A stretch of 13,689 nt of DNA, taken from assembly GCA_002431355.1 (NCBI GenBank), contig DJEQ01000049.1:1-13689 (forward strand). Reading direction: 5' to 3'. A model generated the notes under the pieces. That model saw nothing but the letters and a program-made list of their open reading frames with translations. It had not been told where the DNA came from and did not search any database. Of this stretch, positions 1 to 6,436 are shown piece after piece. Within the stretch, counting starts at the first letter, position 1. Every line of letters starts with the position of its first letter. This stretch comes from Oribacterium sp. UBA5894. Lineage in GTDB: Bacteria > Bacillota > Clostridia > Lachnospirales > Lachnospiraceae. The position numbers were made by a program, and so were the translations under genes.

Positions 1-234
1 GGAGAGCGCGTGGTACGCCTCGAAAAAGCCGATGGCACGCCACTCGAAGATCGAAGCTATACCCTCTGTGTGACGAATTATCGTGCAACAGGAACCGGCG
101 GCTATACGATGCTGCATCACTGCCCGGTGCTGCAGCATGGCGCGGACGATGTTGTGGACCTTCTGACACGCTACCTGAAGGGACAGCAGGCCCTGTCTGT
201 TCCAGCGGCCACGGATCTGCAGATTCTGTATTAA
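1..234 (+). CDS. C-terminal end of a 5'-nucleotidase / cyclic-nucleotide phosphodiesterase family protein (partial)
   Basis: The reading frame is open from base 1, so the start lies upstream; only about 77 residues are present. The segment with Y-T-L-C-V-T-N-Y-R-A and then G-T-G-G-Y resembles the C-terminal domain of UshA/YfkN-type 5'-nucleotidases, where a 'Y.v.tndY.a.GGdgY' strand-loop forms part of the nucleotide-binding face. Members are usually exported or cell-surface metallophosphoesterases that release phosphate and nucleosides from nucleotides. The metallophosphoesterase domain itself is outside the window, so the exact substrate cannot be judged. The gene ends in TAA and is followed by two stem-loops, the second a good terminator, so it closes its transcription unit. 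Confidence 0.7.
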   Translation, partial: GERVVRLEKADGTPLEDRSYTLCVTNYRATGTGGYTMLHHCPVLQHGADDVVDLLTRYLKGQQALSVPAATDLQILY

Positions 235-240
235 GAGAAA

Positions 241-287
241 AAGGATTTTCAGATACCTGCTCAGGACAGGAGCAGGTACGCATCCTT
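241..287 (+). other. Stem-loop just after the 5'-nucleotidase gene
   Basis: ACCTGCTC (255-262) pairs with GAGCAGGT (270-277) around a 7-base loop. AAGGAT (241-246) and ATCCTT (282-287) can extend it as an outer stem. No U-run follows, so this is probably a 3' mRNA structure rather than the terminator, which lies just downstream. Confidence 0.5.
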
Positions 288-292
288 TGAAG

Positions 293-335
293 GAGGCTGA
301 AACCATGATATTTCGTGGTTTCAGCCTCTTATTTT
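293..335 (+). terminator. Rho-independent terminator of the 5'-nucleotidase gene
   Basis: A perfect 13-bp stem, GAGGCTGAAACCA (293-305) and TGGTTTCAGCCTC (316-328), encloses a 10-base loop and is followed by TTATTTT. It works in the plus direction; on the minus strand no U-run follows. Confidence 0.88.
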
Positions 336-389
336 ATGCACTTCGAAATCCGTATCCAGGGGCTTTGTGAGCCTTCACGGAATGCATAA
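334..389 (-). other. Possible 3' stem structure of the minus-strand lysR gene
   Basis: TTATGCA (334-340) is the exact inverse of TGCATAA (383-389). Inside it, CCGT/ACGG (350-353 and 377-380) and GGCT/AGCC (361-364 and 370-373) can nest. It sits just past the stop of the minus-strand regulator. Without a clear U-run on that strand it is only a weak terminator candidate. Confidence 0.35.
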
Positions 390-403
390 AGGAAGAAAAA
401 CGG

Positions 404-1252
404 TCAGGCCATCAGCTCATGGATAAAGAGCTGCACCTGTGGGAGTGTATAGTAGTCATGCTTAAACAGAACGTAGGTCTTCCGTGTAATGTGGGTGCCA
501 TCCTGAAGGACAAGGGGTGTGCGGATACCATCGAAGCCGTCCAGACAGATTTCTGGAAGGATGGCCCAGCCAACACCGTTTTTTACCATCGCGAGGCAGG
601 TGGAGATATCGTTGATGTGGAGGCTGGAGTGTGATTTTTCAATGTGATGCTCTGCACGCCAGATGCGTACACTTTCCTCGAAGGCGGGATCGGAGTGACG
701 CTGGATGCTTGGCAGCTCGCTGAGGGACGTATGCGCGTTTTCACGGGATACGACGAGACAGACGGGCTCTTCGGAGAGGAGACAGGCACCCTCATCCCAT
801 TTGAATTCACCGCGGACGATGGCGATGTTCAGCTCATTATCCGATAATTTCCGGTAGAGGTTTGTGGACTGGTCGGTGCGGACATCTACATCTACGGCCG
901 GATATTTTTCCATATAACATTTTAATACCGCAGGAAGACGGTAGCGGGCATAGTTGACGGATACACCGAGGCGGAGGGAGCCGGCGATGGTACCTTCCGC
1001 CGATTGCGTGTAGTTTCGAATACGTTCCAGTGTTTCCTGAATATGGTTGAAATCCGGCAGAATTTTTTCTGCTGCAGGCGTCGGGAGGACGCCTTTTTTT
1101 GTGCGGATAAACAGTGGGCAGCCGAGCTCCTCCTCCATTTTCTGGATGCGCTTCGTGACCGATGACTGTGTGGTATAGAGCTTTTCGGAAGCTCTGGTTA
1201 CATTGCCCGTTTTCATGAGAAACTGAAAAGTCTCGATATCTTTTTCGTCCAT
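404..1252 (-). CDS. LysR-family transcriptional regulator (divergent from the prpF-like operon)
   Basis: A 282-residue LysR-type regulator. The winged helix-turn-helix occupies residues 1-60, with the typical A-S-E-K-L-Y-T-T-Q-S-S-V-T-K-R-I-Q recognition region and L-G-C-P-L-F-I-R wing. An effector-binding domain of the periplasmic-binding-protein fold follows from about residue 88. The ATG at 1252 is chosen over an in-frame ATG 33 bases upstream because GGAGG lies 8 bases before it and because the second LysR in this window begins at the matching residue. It diverges from the prpF-like operon across about 170 bases holding its own promoter and a perfect dyad. This is the usual arrangement for a LysR protein that controls its neighbour and itself. 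E. coli ybhD sits similarly beside ybhHIJ. The inducer is unknown, perhaps the acid processed by the operon. Confidence 0.93.
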   Translation of the reverse strand: MDEKDIETFQFLMKTGNVTRASEKLYTTQSSVTKRIQKMEEELGCPLFIRTKKGVLPTPAAEKILPDFNHIQETLERIRNYTQSAEGTIAGSLRLGVSVNYARYRLPAVLKCYMEKYPAVDVDVRTDQSTNLYRKLSDNELNIAIVRGEFKWDEGACLLSEEPVCLVVSRENAHTSLSELPSIQRHSDPAFEESVRIWRAEHHIEKSHSSLHINDISTCLAMVKNGVGWAILPEICLDGFDGIRTPLVLQDGTHITRKTYVLFKHDYYTLPQVQLFIHELMA

Positions 1253-1291
1253 CCTCTTCCTCCAGACATTCCAAAAACGAATCAACTTTGA

Positions 1292-1309
1292 TGAAATTAT
1301 ACAATTTCA
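1292..1309. promoter_or_regulatory. Candidate LysR operator (perfect inverted repeat)
   Basis: TGAAATT-ATAC-AATTTCA is a perfect 7-bp dyad with a 4-bp centre in the divergent region between lysR and the prpF-like gene. It covers the -10 box of the lysR promoter, so binding would repress the regulator's own gene, a common LysR behaviour. That this regulator binds here is inference from position and symmetry. Confidence 0.6.
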
Positions 1310-1324
1310 CAGAATGATATTCAA
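1296..1324 (-). promoter_or_regulatory. Promoter of the minus-strand lysR gene
   Basis: Read on the minus strand, TTGAAT (1324-1319) and TATAAT (1301-1296) are separated by exactly 17 bases. Transcription would begin near 1289, giving a leader of about 37 bases before the ATG at 1252. The -10 box lies inside the candidate operator dyad. Confidence 0.7.
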
Positions 1325-1334
1325 ATAGTAATCT
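1305..1334 (+). promoter_or_regulatory. Possible promoter of the prpF-like operon (weak)
   Basis: The best plus-strand match is TTTCAC (1305-1310) with TAATCT (1329-1334), 18 bases apart. Both boxes are imperfect, as expected for a promoter needing LysR activation, and the -35 overlaps the dyad's right arm. The remaining leader can fold through GCGGA (1347-1351) and TCCGC (1378-1382). Confidence 0.3.
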
Positions 1335-1423
1335 AGCATTAGAAAAGCGGAGTGGAGAGCGTTACACAGCTCGGAGGTCCGCAGACATAGACCATCGTTA
1401 TCGTGAAAATGAAGGAGGCAGAA

Positions 1424-2557
1424 ATGTCAGAGTTTGATCAGAAGCAGCGGAAGTTTCCATGTGTGTATATGAGGGGTGGAACCTCGAAGGCGGTCTTTTT
1501 CCATGCGGAGGATCTCCCAAGGGATGAGAACGAGTGGCCGGAAATCTTCATGAAGGTCATGGGTACACCGGATGTAAAGCAGATTGATGGGATGGGCGGT
1601 ACCGTCTCATCCACTTCGAAAATTGCCATTATTAAAAAATCGGATCGGCCAGGTGTGGATGTGGACTATACATTCCGTCAGGTGGATATCAAGATTCCGA
1701 GAGTAGATGGATCCGCGAACTGTGGGAACATTTCCTCGGCAGTCGGGCCCTATGCCATCGATGAGGGACTCGTCGAAGCGGTGGAGCCGATGACCGTGGT
1801 TCGTGTGTATAACACCAACACGGATAAGGTCATCGAGGAGCATGTGCGCGTAAAGGATGGCCATGCCTGTATGTATGGCGATGAAGTCATCCAGGGCGTA
1901 CCGGGCAGCGGTTCCCGTATCGATATGTACTTCGAGGATCCATCGGGTTCCCGTACCGGGAAGCTTTTCCCGACTGGAAAGAAGCAGGAGGTCTTCGATG
2001 TTCCGGGCTATGGACCTGCGACCGTCACCGTCATGGACTGTTCGAATCCGGTTGTCTTCATCAAGGCATCGGATCTTGGGATCCAGGGTACCGAGCTGAC
2101 CGAGCTCAATAATAATCAGGAGGTCATGGAGCATATCGAGCGTATCCGTGGCATGGCCGCACAGAAGATCGGCTTCGTAGAGGATTATATGGAGGCTCGT
2201 ACGAAGGCCACCTCCGCGCCGAAGGTATCGATCGTGAGCGCACCGCAGGACTATGTCAATATGGATGGCAAGACCGTTTTGGCGGATGCGATGGATCTCT
2301 GTGTACGTGCAATTTCTGTCGGCATGCTGCATAAGGCCTACCCGATGACGGTCGCCGTTGCGAGTGGTGCAGCAGCAAAGATCCCGGGCACCATTGTGTC
2401 GGAGCTTGTGCGTCCAGTAGAGGGTGACATCATTCGCCTCGGCCACTCCTCCGGTGTTACCGAAGTCGATATGAAGATGGAGGGTGAAAAGGTGCTGAAG
2501 GGCGGCGTCACGAGAACGGCACGCCGCATCATGGACGGATATGTATACATTCGCTGA
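1424..2557 (+). CDS. PrpF / YbhH-family isomerase (2-methylaconitate or 4-oxalomesaconate isomerase type)
   Basis: A 377-residue protein of the PrpF family, which has two DapF-like domains and moves a double bond or proton in unsaturated di- and tricarboxylic acids (2-methylaconitate isomerase PrpF, oxalomesaconate tautomerase, methylitaconate isomerase). Family marks are the N-terminal MRGGTSK (16-22), TSK with Lys66, and N-C-G-N with Cys100. Lys and Cys 34 residues apart match the acid/base pair reported for PrpF as I recall it. The ATG at 1424 is preferred over an in-frame GTG at 1403 because AAGGAGG (1412-1418) lies 5 bases before it. It is the first gene of an operon with an aconitase-like hydratase 110 bases downstream. 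Methylcitrate synthase and methylisocitrate lyase are absent here, so the methylcitrate cycle is not indicated. The E. coli ybhH-ybhJ pairing is a closer parallel, and the substrate is unknown. Confidence 0.88.
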   Translation: MSEFDQKQRKFPCVYMRGGTSKAVFFHAEDLPRDENEWPEIFMKVMGTPDVKQIDGMGGTVSSTSKIAIIKKSDRPGVDVDYTFRQVDIKIPRVDGSANCGNISSAVGPYAIDEGLVEAVEPMTVVRVYNTNTDKVIEEHVRVKDGHACMYGDEVIQGVPGSGSRIDMYFEDPSGSRTGKLFPTGKKQEVFDVPGYGPATVTVMDCSNPVVFIKASDLGIQGTELTELNNNQEVMEHIERIRGMAAQKIGFVEDYMEARTKATSAPKVSIVSAPQDYVNMDGKTVLADAMDLCVRAISVGMLHKAYPMTVAVASGAAAKIPGTIVSELVRPVEGDIIRLGHSSGVTEVDMKMEGEKVLKGGVTRTARRIMDGYVYIR

Positions 2558-2667
2558 GCGCCTGGAGCAGAAAACGACGGGGAGACTGCAGAATACAGGA
2601 AAGCCGACTGCAACAGAAGGACCGGTAGGCGCTGCATGAAAAAGATAATTACGGAAAGAGAGAAAAA

Positions 2668-5013
2668 ATGATCAAATTACATGAGGGACCACAGCTTGTT
2701 TTAAATGATGAGGTGCTTACATCGATTTCAGAGCATCCGGAAATCAACCTCGCAGCAGCAAAGCAGCAGACGCTGAGCTATCAGGTGCTGCAGGCACACA
2801 ATCAGAGCGGAGATATGGAGAATCTCCAGATCCGCTTCGATGAAATGGGAGTCTATGACAACACCTATGTTGGCATTCTGCAGACAGCCGTGGCATCGGG
2901 GCTGAAGAAGTTTCCGATGCCAACTGTTTTCACCAACTGCCACAACTGCCTCGCAGCGGTCGGCGGCACCATCAACACCGATGTGCATAAGTACGCAGAG
3001 ACGGCCTGTCATAAGTTCGGTGGTATCTTCGTTCCGCCACATGAGGCAGTCATTCACCAGTATATGCGTGAAATGCTGATCAAGTCCGGTGATATGGCCA
3101 TTGTGTCCGATTCTCACACACGTTACGGAACACAGGGCTCCGTTTCCATCGGCGAGGGTGGACCAGAGCTCGCGAAGGCCATGATCGGCAAGCTTTATGA
3201 GATTCAATATCCGAAGGTTATTGCCGTACTCCTGCACGGCAGCCCGAAGCCATGGGTCGGTCCAATGGACGTGGCCCTTACCCTGATCGGAGCCACCTTC
3301 AAGAACAAGTTCGTGAAGAACGCGGTGCTCGAGTTCATTGGCCCTGGCGTACACTCCATGTCCATGGATTTCCGTAACGGCATTGACACCATGACCACCG
3401 AGTCCGCCTGCCTCTCCTCAATCTGGGAGACTGATGACATCGTAAAGGAGTACTTCGAGATTCACAAGCGCCCGCAGGACTACAAGAAGATGCAGCCGGG
3501 CAATGCTGCCCTTTATGATGCCGTGGTGGAAATCGATCTCGATACCGTTGAGCCGATGATCGCCCTTCCTTATCACCCGAGCAACGCCTTTCCGCTTCGG
3601 GAGGTCATCGCGGAGCCGGAGAAGTATGCAAAGTGGGTGGAGGAGCAGGCCGTGAAGACTTTCGAGAACACCCCGGATATCCATCCGAACCTGGAAGAAA
3701 AGATTGTTCCGTATGACCGTGCAGAGCATACGCTCGCTCATGACTTCTCGGTCAATCGCCGTATTCGAGTGGATCAGGCAGCCATCGCCGGATGTGCAGC
3801 AGGCTCCTTTGAAAATATCTATGCCGTGGAGCAGGTGGCCGAAAAGAGCAGACAGGCGCTCGGTCAGTTTGCATTCAATGTCTACCCGGCTTCTCAGCCA
3901 ATCATGGTGGAGCTGAACCGCATCGGTGCCATGAATGAGCTCATGATTCACGGTGTGCGTGTGAAGACCGCATTCTGTGGGCCGTGCTTCGGTGCATCCG
4001 ACTGTCCGGAGAACAATGCCTTTTCCATCCGTCATTCCACTCGTAATTTCCCGAACCGGGAGGGCAGTAAGCCGGGGCAGGGACAGATCGCGAGTGCCGC
4101 ACTCATGGATTCAAGATCCATCGCCGCAACGGCGTTCAACGGTGGCCTTCTGACCTCTGCTGAGGAAATGAAGGACATCTTCGAGCAGATTCAGTATCCG
4201 AAGTATCAGTTTGATGAGTGCATCTATGAGAATATCGTGTATAATGGCTTCGGAAAGGCCGAGCCGGAGACCGAGATTCAGTATGGTCCGGCGATCAAGG
4301 ACTGGCCGGAAATGTCTGCATTGACCGAAAATCTGCTTCTTCAGGTTGCATCCGTTATTCGGGATGAGGTTACGACGACCGATGAGCTGATTCCATCCGG
4401 TGAGACGGCCTCCTATCGCTCGAATCCGTACAAAATTTCCGAGTTCACGCTGCAGCGGAAGGACCCACAGTATGTCCCGAATGCGAAGGCAGCGCAGGCC
4501 TACGAGAAGGCAAGACTTGCAGGCAATGCGGAGACTGCCCGGAAATTCTATTCCGTTCTTCATGCGGTCGGGGTCAATGCTGACGATCCAGAGGTGCTGG
4601 CGCAGCTCATGAAGTCCACGGGCATCGGATCCGTCCTGTATGCAAAGCGCCCAGGTGATGGCTCTGCACGAGAGTATGCAGCCTCCTGTCAGAAGGTTCT
4701 CGGCGGACTCGCCAATATCTGCATCGATTACGCGACGAAGCGCTACCGCAGCAATTGTGTAAACTGGGGCATGCTGCCATTTACCTGTCCGGATGAAAAC
4801 ATTGACCTTTCCGTCGGGGAGTATGTATGGCTTCCGGGTATTCGTCAGGCGGTCGCGAACGGCGCTACGGCGATTTCAGCTACAGTGATCCGTGCCGATG
4901 GAACGACGGCCCGTGAGCTGAAGCTGGAGCTCAAGGATATCACGGAATCGGAGAAGAAGATTCTTCTCGCCGGGTCGATGATCAATTCGTACCGGGAGGA
5001 CCTCGAAAAATAA
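2668..5013 (+). CDS. Aconitase-superfamily hydratase (YbhJ type)
   Basis: A 781-residue aconitase-fold protein. Visible marks are SDSHT (147-151) followed by a Gly-rich turn, G-C-A-A-G-S-F-E-N with Cys376 in the place of the aconitase 'SCTN' cysteine, and C-G-P-C-F-G with Cys437 and Cys440. These three Cys match the [4Fe-4S] ligands. S-T-R-N-F-P-N-R-E-G (457-466) is the substrate-binding Arg segment. The C-terminal swivel-type region holds N-W-G-M-L-P-F. With the cluster ligands kept, it is probably an active hydro-lyase or isomerase. The motif variants (Y-G-T-Q-G, S-A-C-L-S-S-I-W) point to the YbhJ branch rather than AcnA, AcnB, AcnD or LeuC. The ribosome site (GGAAAGAGAG) is weak compared with its neighbours. 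The spacer after the prpF-like gene can close a long-range stem, AGCGCCT (2557-2563) with AGGCGCT (2627-2633). It probably shares a substrate or product with the PrpF-like enzyme. Confidence 0.88.
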   Translation: MIKLHEGPQLVLNDEVLTSISEHPEINLAAAKQQTLSYQVLQAHNQSGDMENLQIRFDEMGVYDNTYVGILQTAVASGLKKFPMPTVFTNCHNCLAAVGGTINTDVHKYAETACHKFGGIFVPPHEAVIHQYMREMLIKSGDMAIVSDSHTRYGTQGSVSIGEGGPELAKAMIGKLYEIQYPKVIAVLLHGSPKPWVGPMDVALTLIGATFKNKFVKNAVLEFIGPGVHSMSMDFRNGIDTMTTESACLSSIWETDDIVKEYFEIHKRPQDYKKMQPGNAALYDAVVEIDLDTVEPMIALPYHPSNAFPLREVIAEPEKYAKWVEEQAVKTFENTPDIHPNLEEKIVPYDRAEHTLAHDFSVNRRIRVDQAAIAGCAAGSFENIYAVEQVAEKSRQALGQFAFNVYPASQPIMVELNRIGAMNELMIHGVRVKTAFCGPCFGASDCPENNAFSIRHSTRNFPNREGSKPGQGQIASAALMDSRSIAATAFNGGLLTSAEEMKDIFEQIQYPKYQFDECIYENIVYNGFGKAEPETEIQYGPAIKDWPEMSALTENLLLQVASVIRDEVTTTDELIPSGETASYRSNPYKISEFTLQRKDPQYVPNAKAAQAYEKARLAGNAETARKFYSVLHAVGVNADDPEVLAQLMKSTGIGSVLYAKRPGDGSAREYAASCQKVLGGLANICIDYATKRYRSNCVNWGMLPFTCPDENIDLSVGEYVWLPGIRQAVANGATAISATVIRADGTTARELKLELKDITESEKKILLAGSMINSYREDLEK

Positions 5014-5037
5014 GCATTTATAAAAGGAGGAGAGCAT

Positions 5038-5448
5038 ATGGCAGTGAAATTTGAATTTGCACATGTCGGCATCAATGCACAGAGCCCGGAAGAGGGCGAG
5101 AAGATGAAGAACTTTTTCACGGAGGTGATGGGCTACCAGAACTATCGCGAGATTCCAGCGTCCTACTTTACGGAAGATAACAAGATGGAGCTCATGAAAA
5201 AGATGGGGAAGGGCACCATGGGACACCTCGGCTTCTTCGTCGATGATATGCCGGAAGCAATCCAGTACCTCGAAGGACTGGGCTATGCCATGGATTATGA
5301 GCATGCACGCTATGACGAGGATGGGAAGACCATTAAGCTCATCTTCCTGCAGGAGGAAATCAATGGATTTCGTATCCACATTACCGTGAAGAAGGCACCG
5401 TTCTATGTGGAAAACCACACCGAAGCATTGCCTGTCATTTCTAAATAA
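5038..5448 (+). CDS. VOC (glyoxalase/dioxygenase fold) family protein
   Basis: A 136-residue protein with the beta-alpha-beta-beta-beta repeat of the vicinal oxygen chelate fold. The first half begins F-A-H-V-G-I with His9; the second begins G-H-L-G-F-F-V-D-D with His63. Candidate metal ligands are His9, Glu51, His63 and His114. In many VOC enzymes the last position is Glu, so His114 is a tentative assignment. VOC proteins include glyoxalases, methylmalonyl-CoA epimerases and dioxygenases, and the sequence alone does not decide between them. AAAGGAGG (5023-5030) lies 7 bases before the ATG, and the gene starts 24 bases after the hydratase stop, so it is the third gene of the operon. A strong terminator follows directly. 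An isomerase or epimerase acting on the same acid pathway is a reasonable guess. Confidence 0.85.
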   Translation: MAVKFEFAHVGINAQSPEEGEKMKNFFTEVMGYQNYREIPASYFTEDNKMELMKKMGKGTMGHLGFFVDDMPEAIQYLEGLGYAMDYEHARYDEDGKTIKLIFLQEEINGFRIHITVKKAPFYVENHTEALPVISK

Positions 5449-5457
5449 GGCGAGAAA

Positions 5458-5495
5458 AGAGCTGTCGCACGAAATGGTGCGGCAGCTCTTTTTTT
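5458..5495 (+). terminator. Rho-independent terminator of the prpF-like operon
   Basis: AGAGCTGTCGCAC (5458-5470) and GTGCGGCAGCTCT (5477-5489) form a 13-bp stem with one G-U pair and a 6-base loop, followed by a run of seven T (5489-5495). It closes the three-gene operon. Confidence 0.93.
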
Positions 5496-5551
5496 ATTTC
5501 TGGAGCTCTGCTTTTTGAAAGTACGAGAGGCCTTCGAGAGTGAAAGCGCAG

Positions 5552-5580
5552 TTGCGGCATTTATCAGAGTACGATATAAT
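5552..5580 (+). promoter_or_regulatory. Promoter of the DUF5684-like gene
   Basis: TTGCGG (5552-5557) and TATAAT (5575-5580) have a 17-base spacer. Transcription should start near 5587, about 58 bases before the ATG. Confidence 0.75.
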
Positions 5581-5601
5581 ATTTCCAAATCTTTAAGCAG
5601 G

Positions 5602-5624
5602 TTTCTGATGCAGAACATCAGAAA
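5602..5624 (+). other. Leader hairpin before the DUF5684-like gene's ribosome site
   Basis: TTTCTGATG (5602-5610) and CATCAGAAA (5616-5624) form a perfect 9-bp stem with a CAGAA loop. It ends 4 bases before the AAGGAGG ribosome site and begins about 15 bases after the predicted start of transcription. It may stabilise the mRNA or influence translation. No U-run follows, so it is not a terminator. Confidence 0.6.
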
Positions 5625-5644
5625 AATGAAGGAGGACAGAAAGT

Positions 5645-6064
5645 ATGATGGGAATGGCTATGGCGATGGGCGTTGCGTATGTGGTTTTTTACATTTTTTA
5701 TGCGATCGGTGGCTATCGCATGTTCCAGAAGTTCGGAGAACCGGGCTGGAAGGCCTTCATTCCGTTCTATAACACCTATGTGCAGTACTGTAAGGTGTGG
5801 AATCCGACGATGGGCATCGTGATCGTTGTGCTGAATCTGATTTCGGCTTTTGGCAGCAGCAATTCTGAGGGTATGGTGGCGCTTGTCATCCTGGTTGCCA
5901 GCATTGCGAGCATCGTGATTTCCATCATGGGAAATGTCCGGCTCGCGAGGAGCTTCGGACATGGTACGGGCTTTGCACTCGGATTAACCTTCCTTCAGCC
6001 GATCTTCATTCTGATTCTCGGCTTCGGCGCGGATGAGTATCTCGGAAATCCAGACGAGGAATAA
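5645..6064 (+). CDS. Small multi-spanning membrane protein, DUF5684-like
   Basis: A 139-residue integral membrane protein with about four hydrophobic spans, near residues 5-23, 55-69, 77-95 and 110-128, and an acidic tail ending NPDEE. The loop motif GEPGWKAFIPFYNTY (31-45) is typical of the DUF5684 group of small membrane proteins, whose function is not known to me. AAGGAGG (5629-5635) serves the ATG at 5645, with spacing 9; the next codon is also ATG. It has its own promoter and leader hairpin, and the following thiC unit has a separate promoter, so it is monocistronic. The neighbours say nothing firm about its role. Confidence 0.85.
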   Translation: MMGMAMAMGVAYVVFYIFYAIGGYRMFQKFGEPGWKAFIPFYNTYVQYCKVWNPTMGIVIVVLNLISAFGSSNSEGMVALVILVASIASIVISIMGNVRLARSFGHGTGFALGLTFLQPIFILILGFGADEYLGNPDEE

Positions 6065-6116
6065 GGAGAGGAGGGGCTTCCGTGTGTTTGCATGATGGAT
6101 GTATTAAAAATCGACC

Positions 6117-6145
6117 TTGCAAAGGAAGCTTCATCGCTCTATAAT
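6117..6145 (+). promoter_or_regulatory. Promoter of the TPP riboswitch-thiC unit
   Basis: TTGCAA (6117-6122) and TATAAT (6140-6145) are 17 bases apart. The predicted start near 6152 lies just before the riboswitch aptamer. Confidence 0.8.
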
Positions 6146-6165
6146 CTAGAAAACTGAAAACCATG

Positions 6166-6253
6166 ACATAGGGGAGCTGACTGCTGTCGGCTGAGAGGGG
6201 ACTCAGAAATCCCGACCCGAAACCTGATTTGGATAATGCCAACGTAGGTAAAT
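6166..6253 (+). promoter_or_regulatory. TPP riboswitch (THI element)
   Basis: The conserved blocks of the thiamine pyrophosphate aptamer occur in order: AGGGGAGC near 6170, CTGAGA (6191-6196), GACCCGAAACCTGATTTGG, and GGATAATGCCAACGTAGG ending near 6248. The closing P1 stem is not obvious by eye. An intrinsic terminator about 45 bases downstream and then thiC show that it acts by transcription termination when TPP is abundant. Confidence 0.95.
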
Positions 6254-6298
6254 ACCTGAAATGCAGAACGTGCTTGACATCAAGACGCTGTGAATTTA

Positions 6299-6327
6299 AG
6301 AGAACACCTGCGGGTGTTCTCTTTTTT
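6299..6327 (+). terminator. Riboswitch-controlled terminator before thiC
   Basis: AGAGAACACC (6299-6308) and GGTGTTCTCT (6313-6322) form a perfect 10-bp stem with a TGCG loop and a six-T run (6322-6327). It is the expression platform of the TPP riboswitch and should stop transcription when TPP is bound. Confidence 0.92.
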
Positions 6328-6436
6328 GTTGGATGCAGAAAGGGAATACGTGGATGCCTGAAAGAAAAGAAGAGTGGTATTTCCGTTCTTCTTGATAGCC
6401 AAGAGGTATATTTTCCAGATCGGAAAAGGAGACATT

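Noticed and set aside
1473..1486. GGGGTGGAACCTCG, resembling the T-box 'GGGTGGNACC' signature
   Set aside because: It lies inside the prpF-like gene and encodes the family motif R-G-G-T-S-K; there is no specifier stem, antiterminator or downstream terminator.
1607..4035. Long minus-strand open frames opposite the prpF-like and hydratase genes
   Set aside because: They mirror well-supported plus-strand enzymes, lack ribosome sites and give His/Arg/Leu-rich translations typical of antisense frames.
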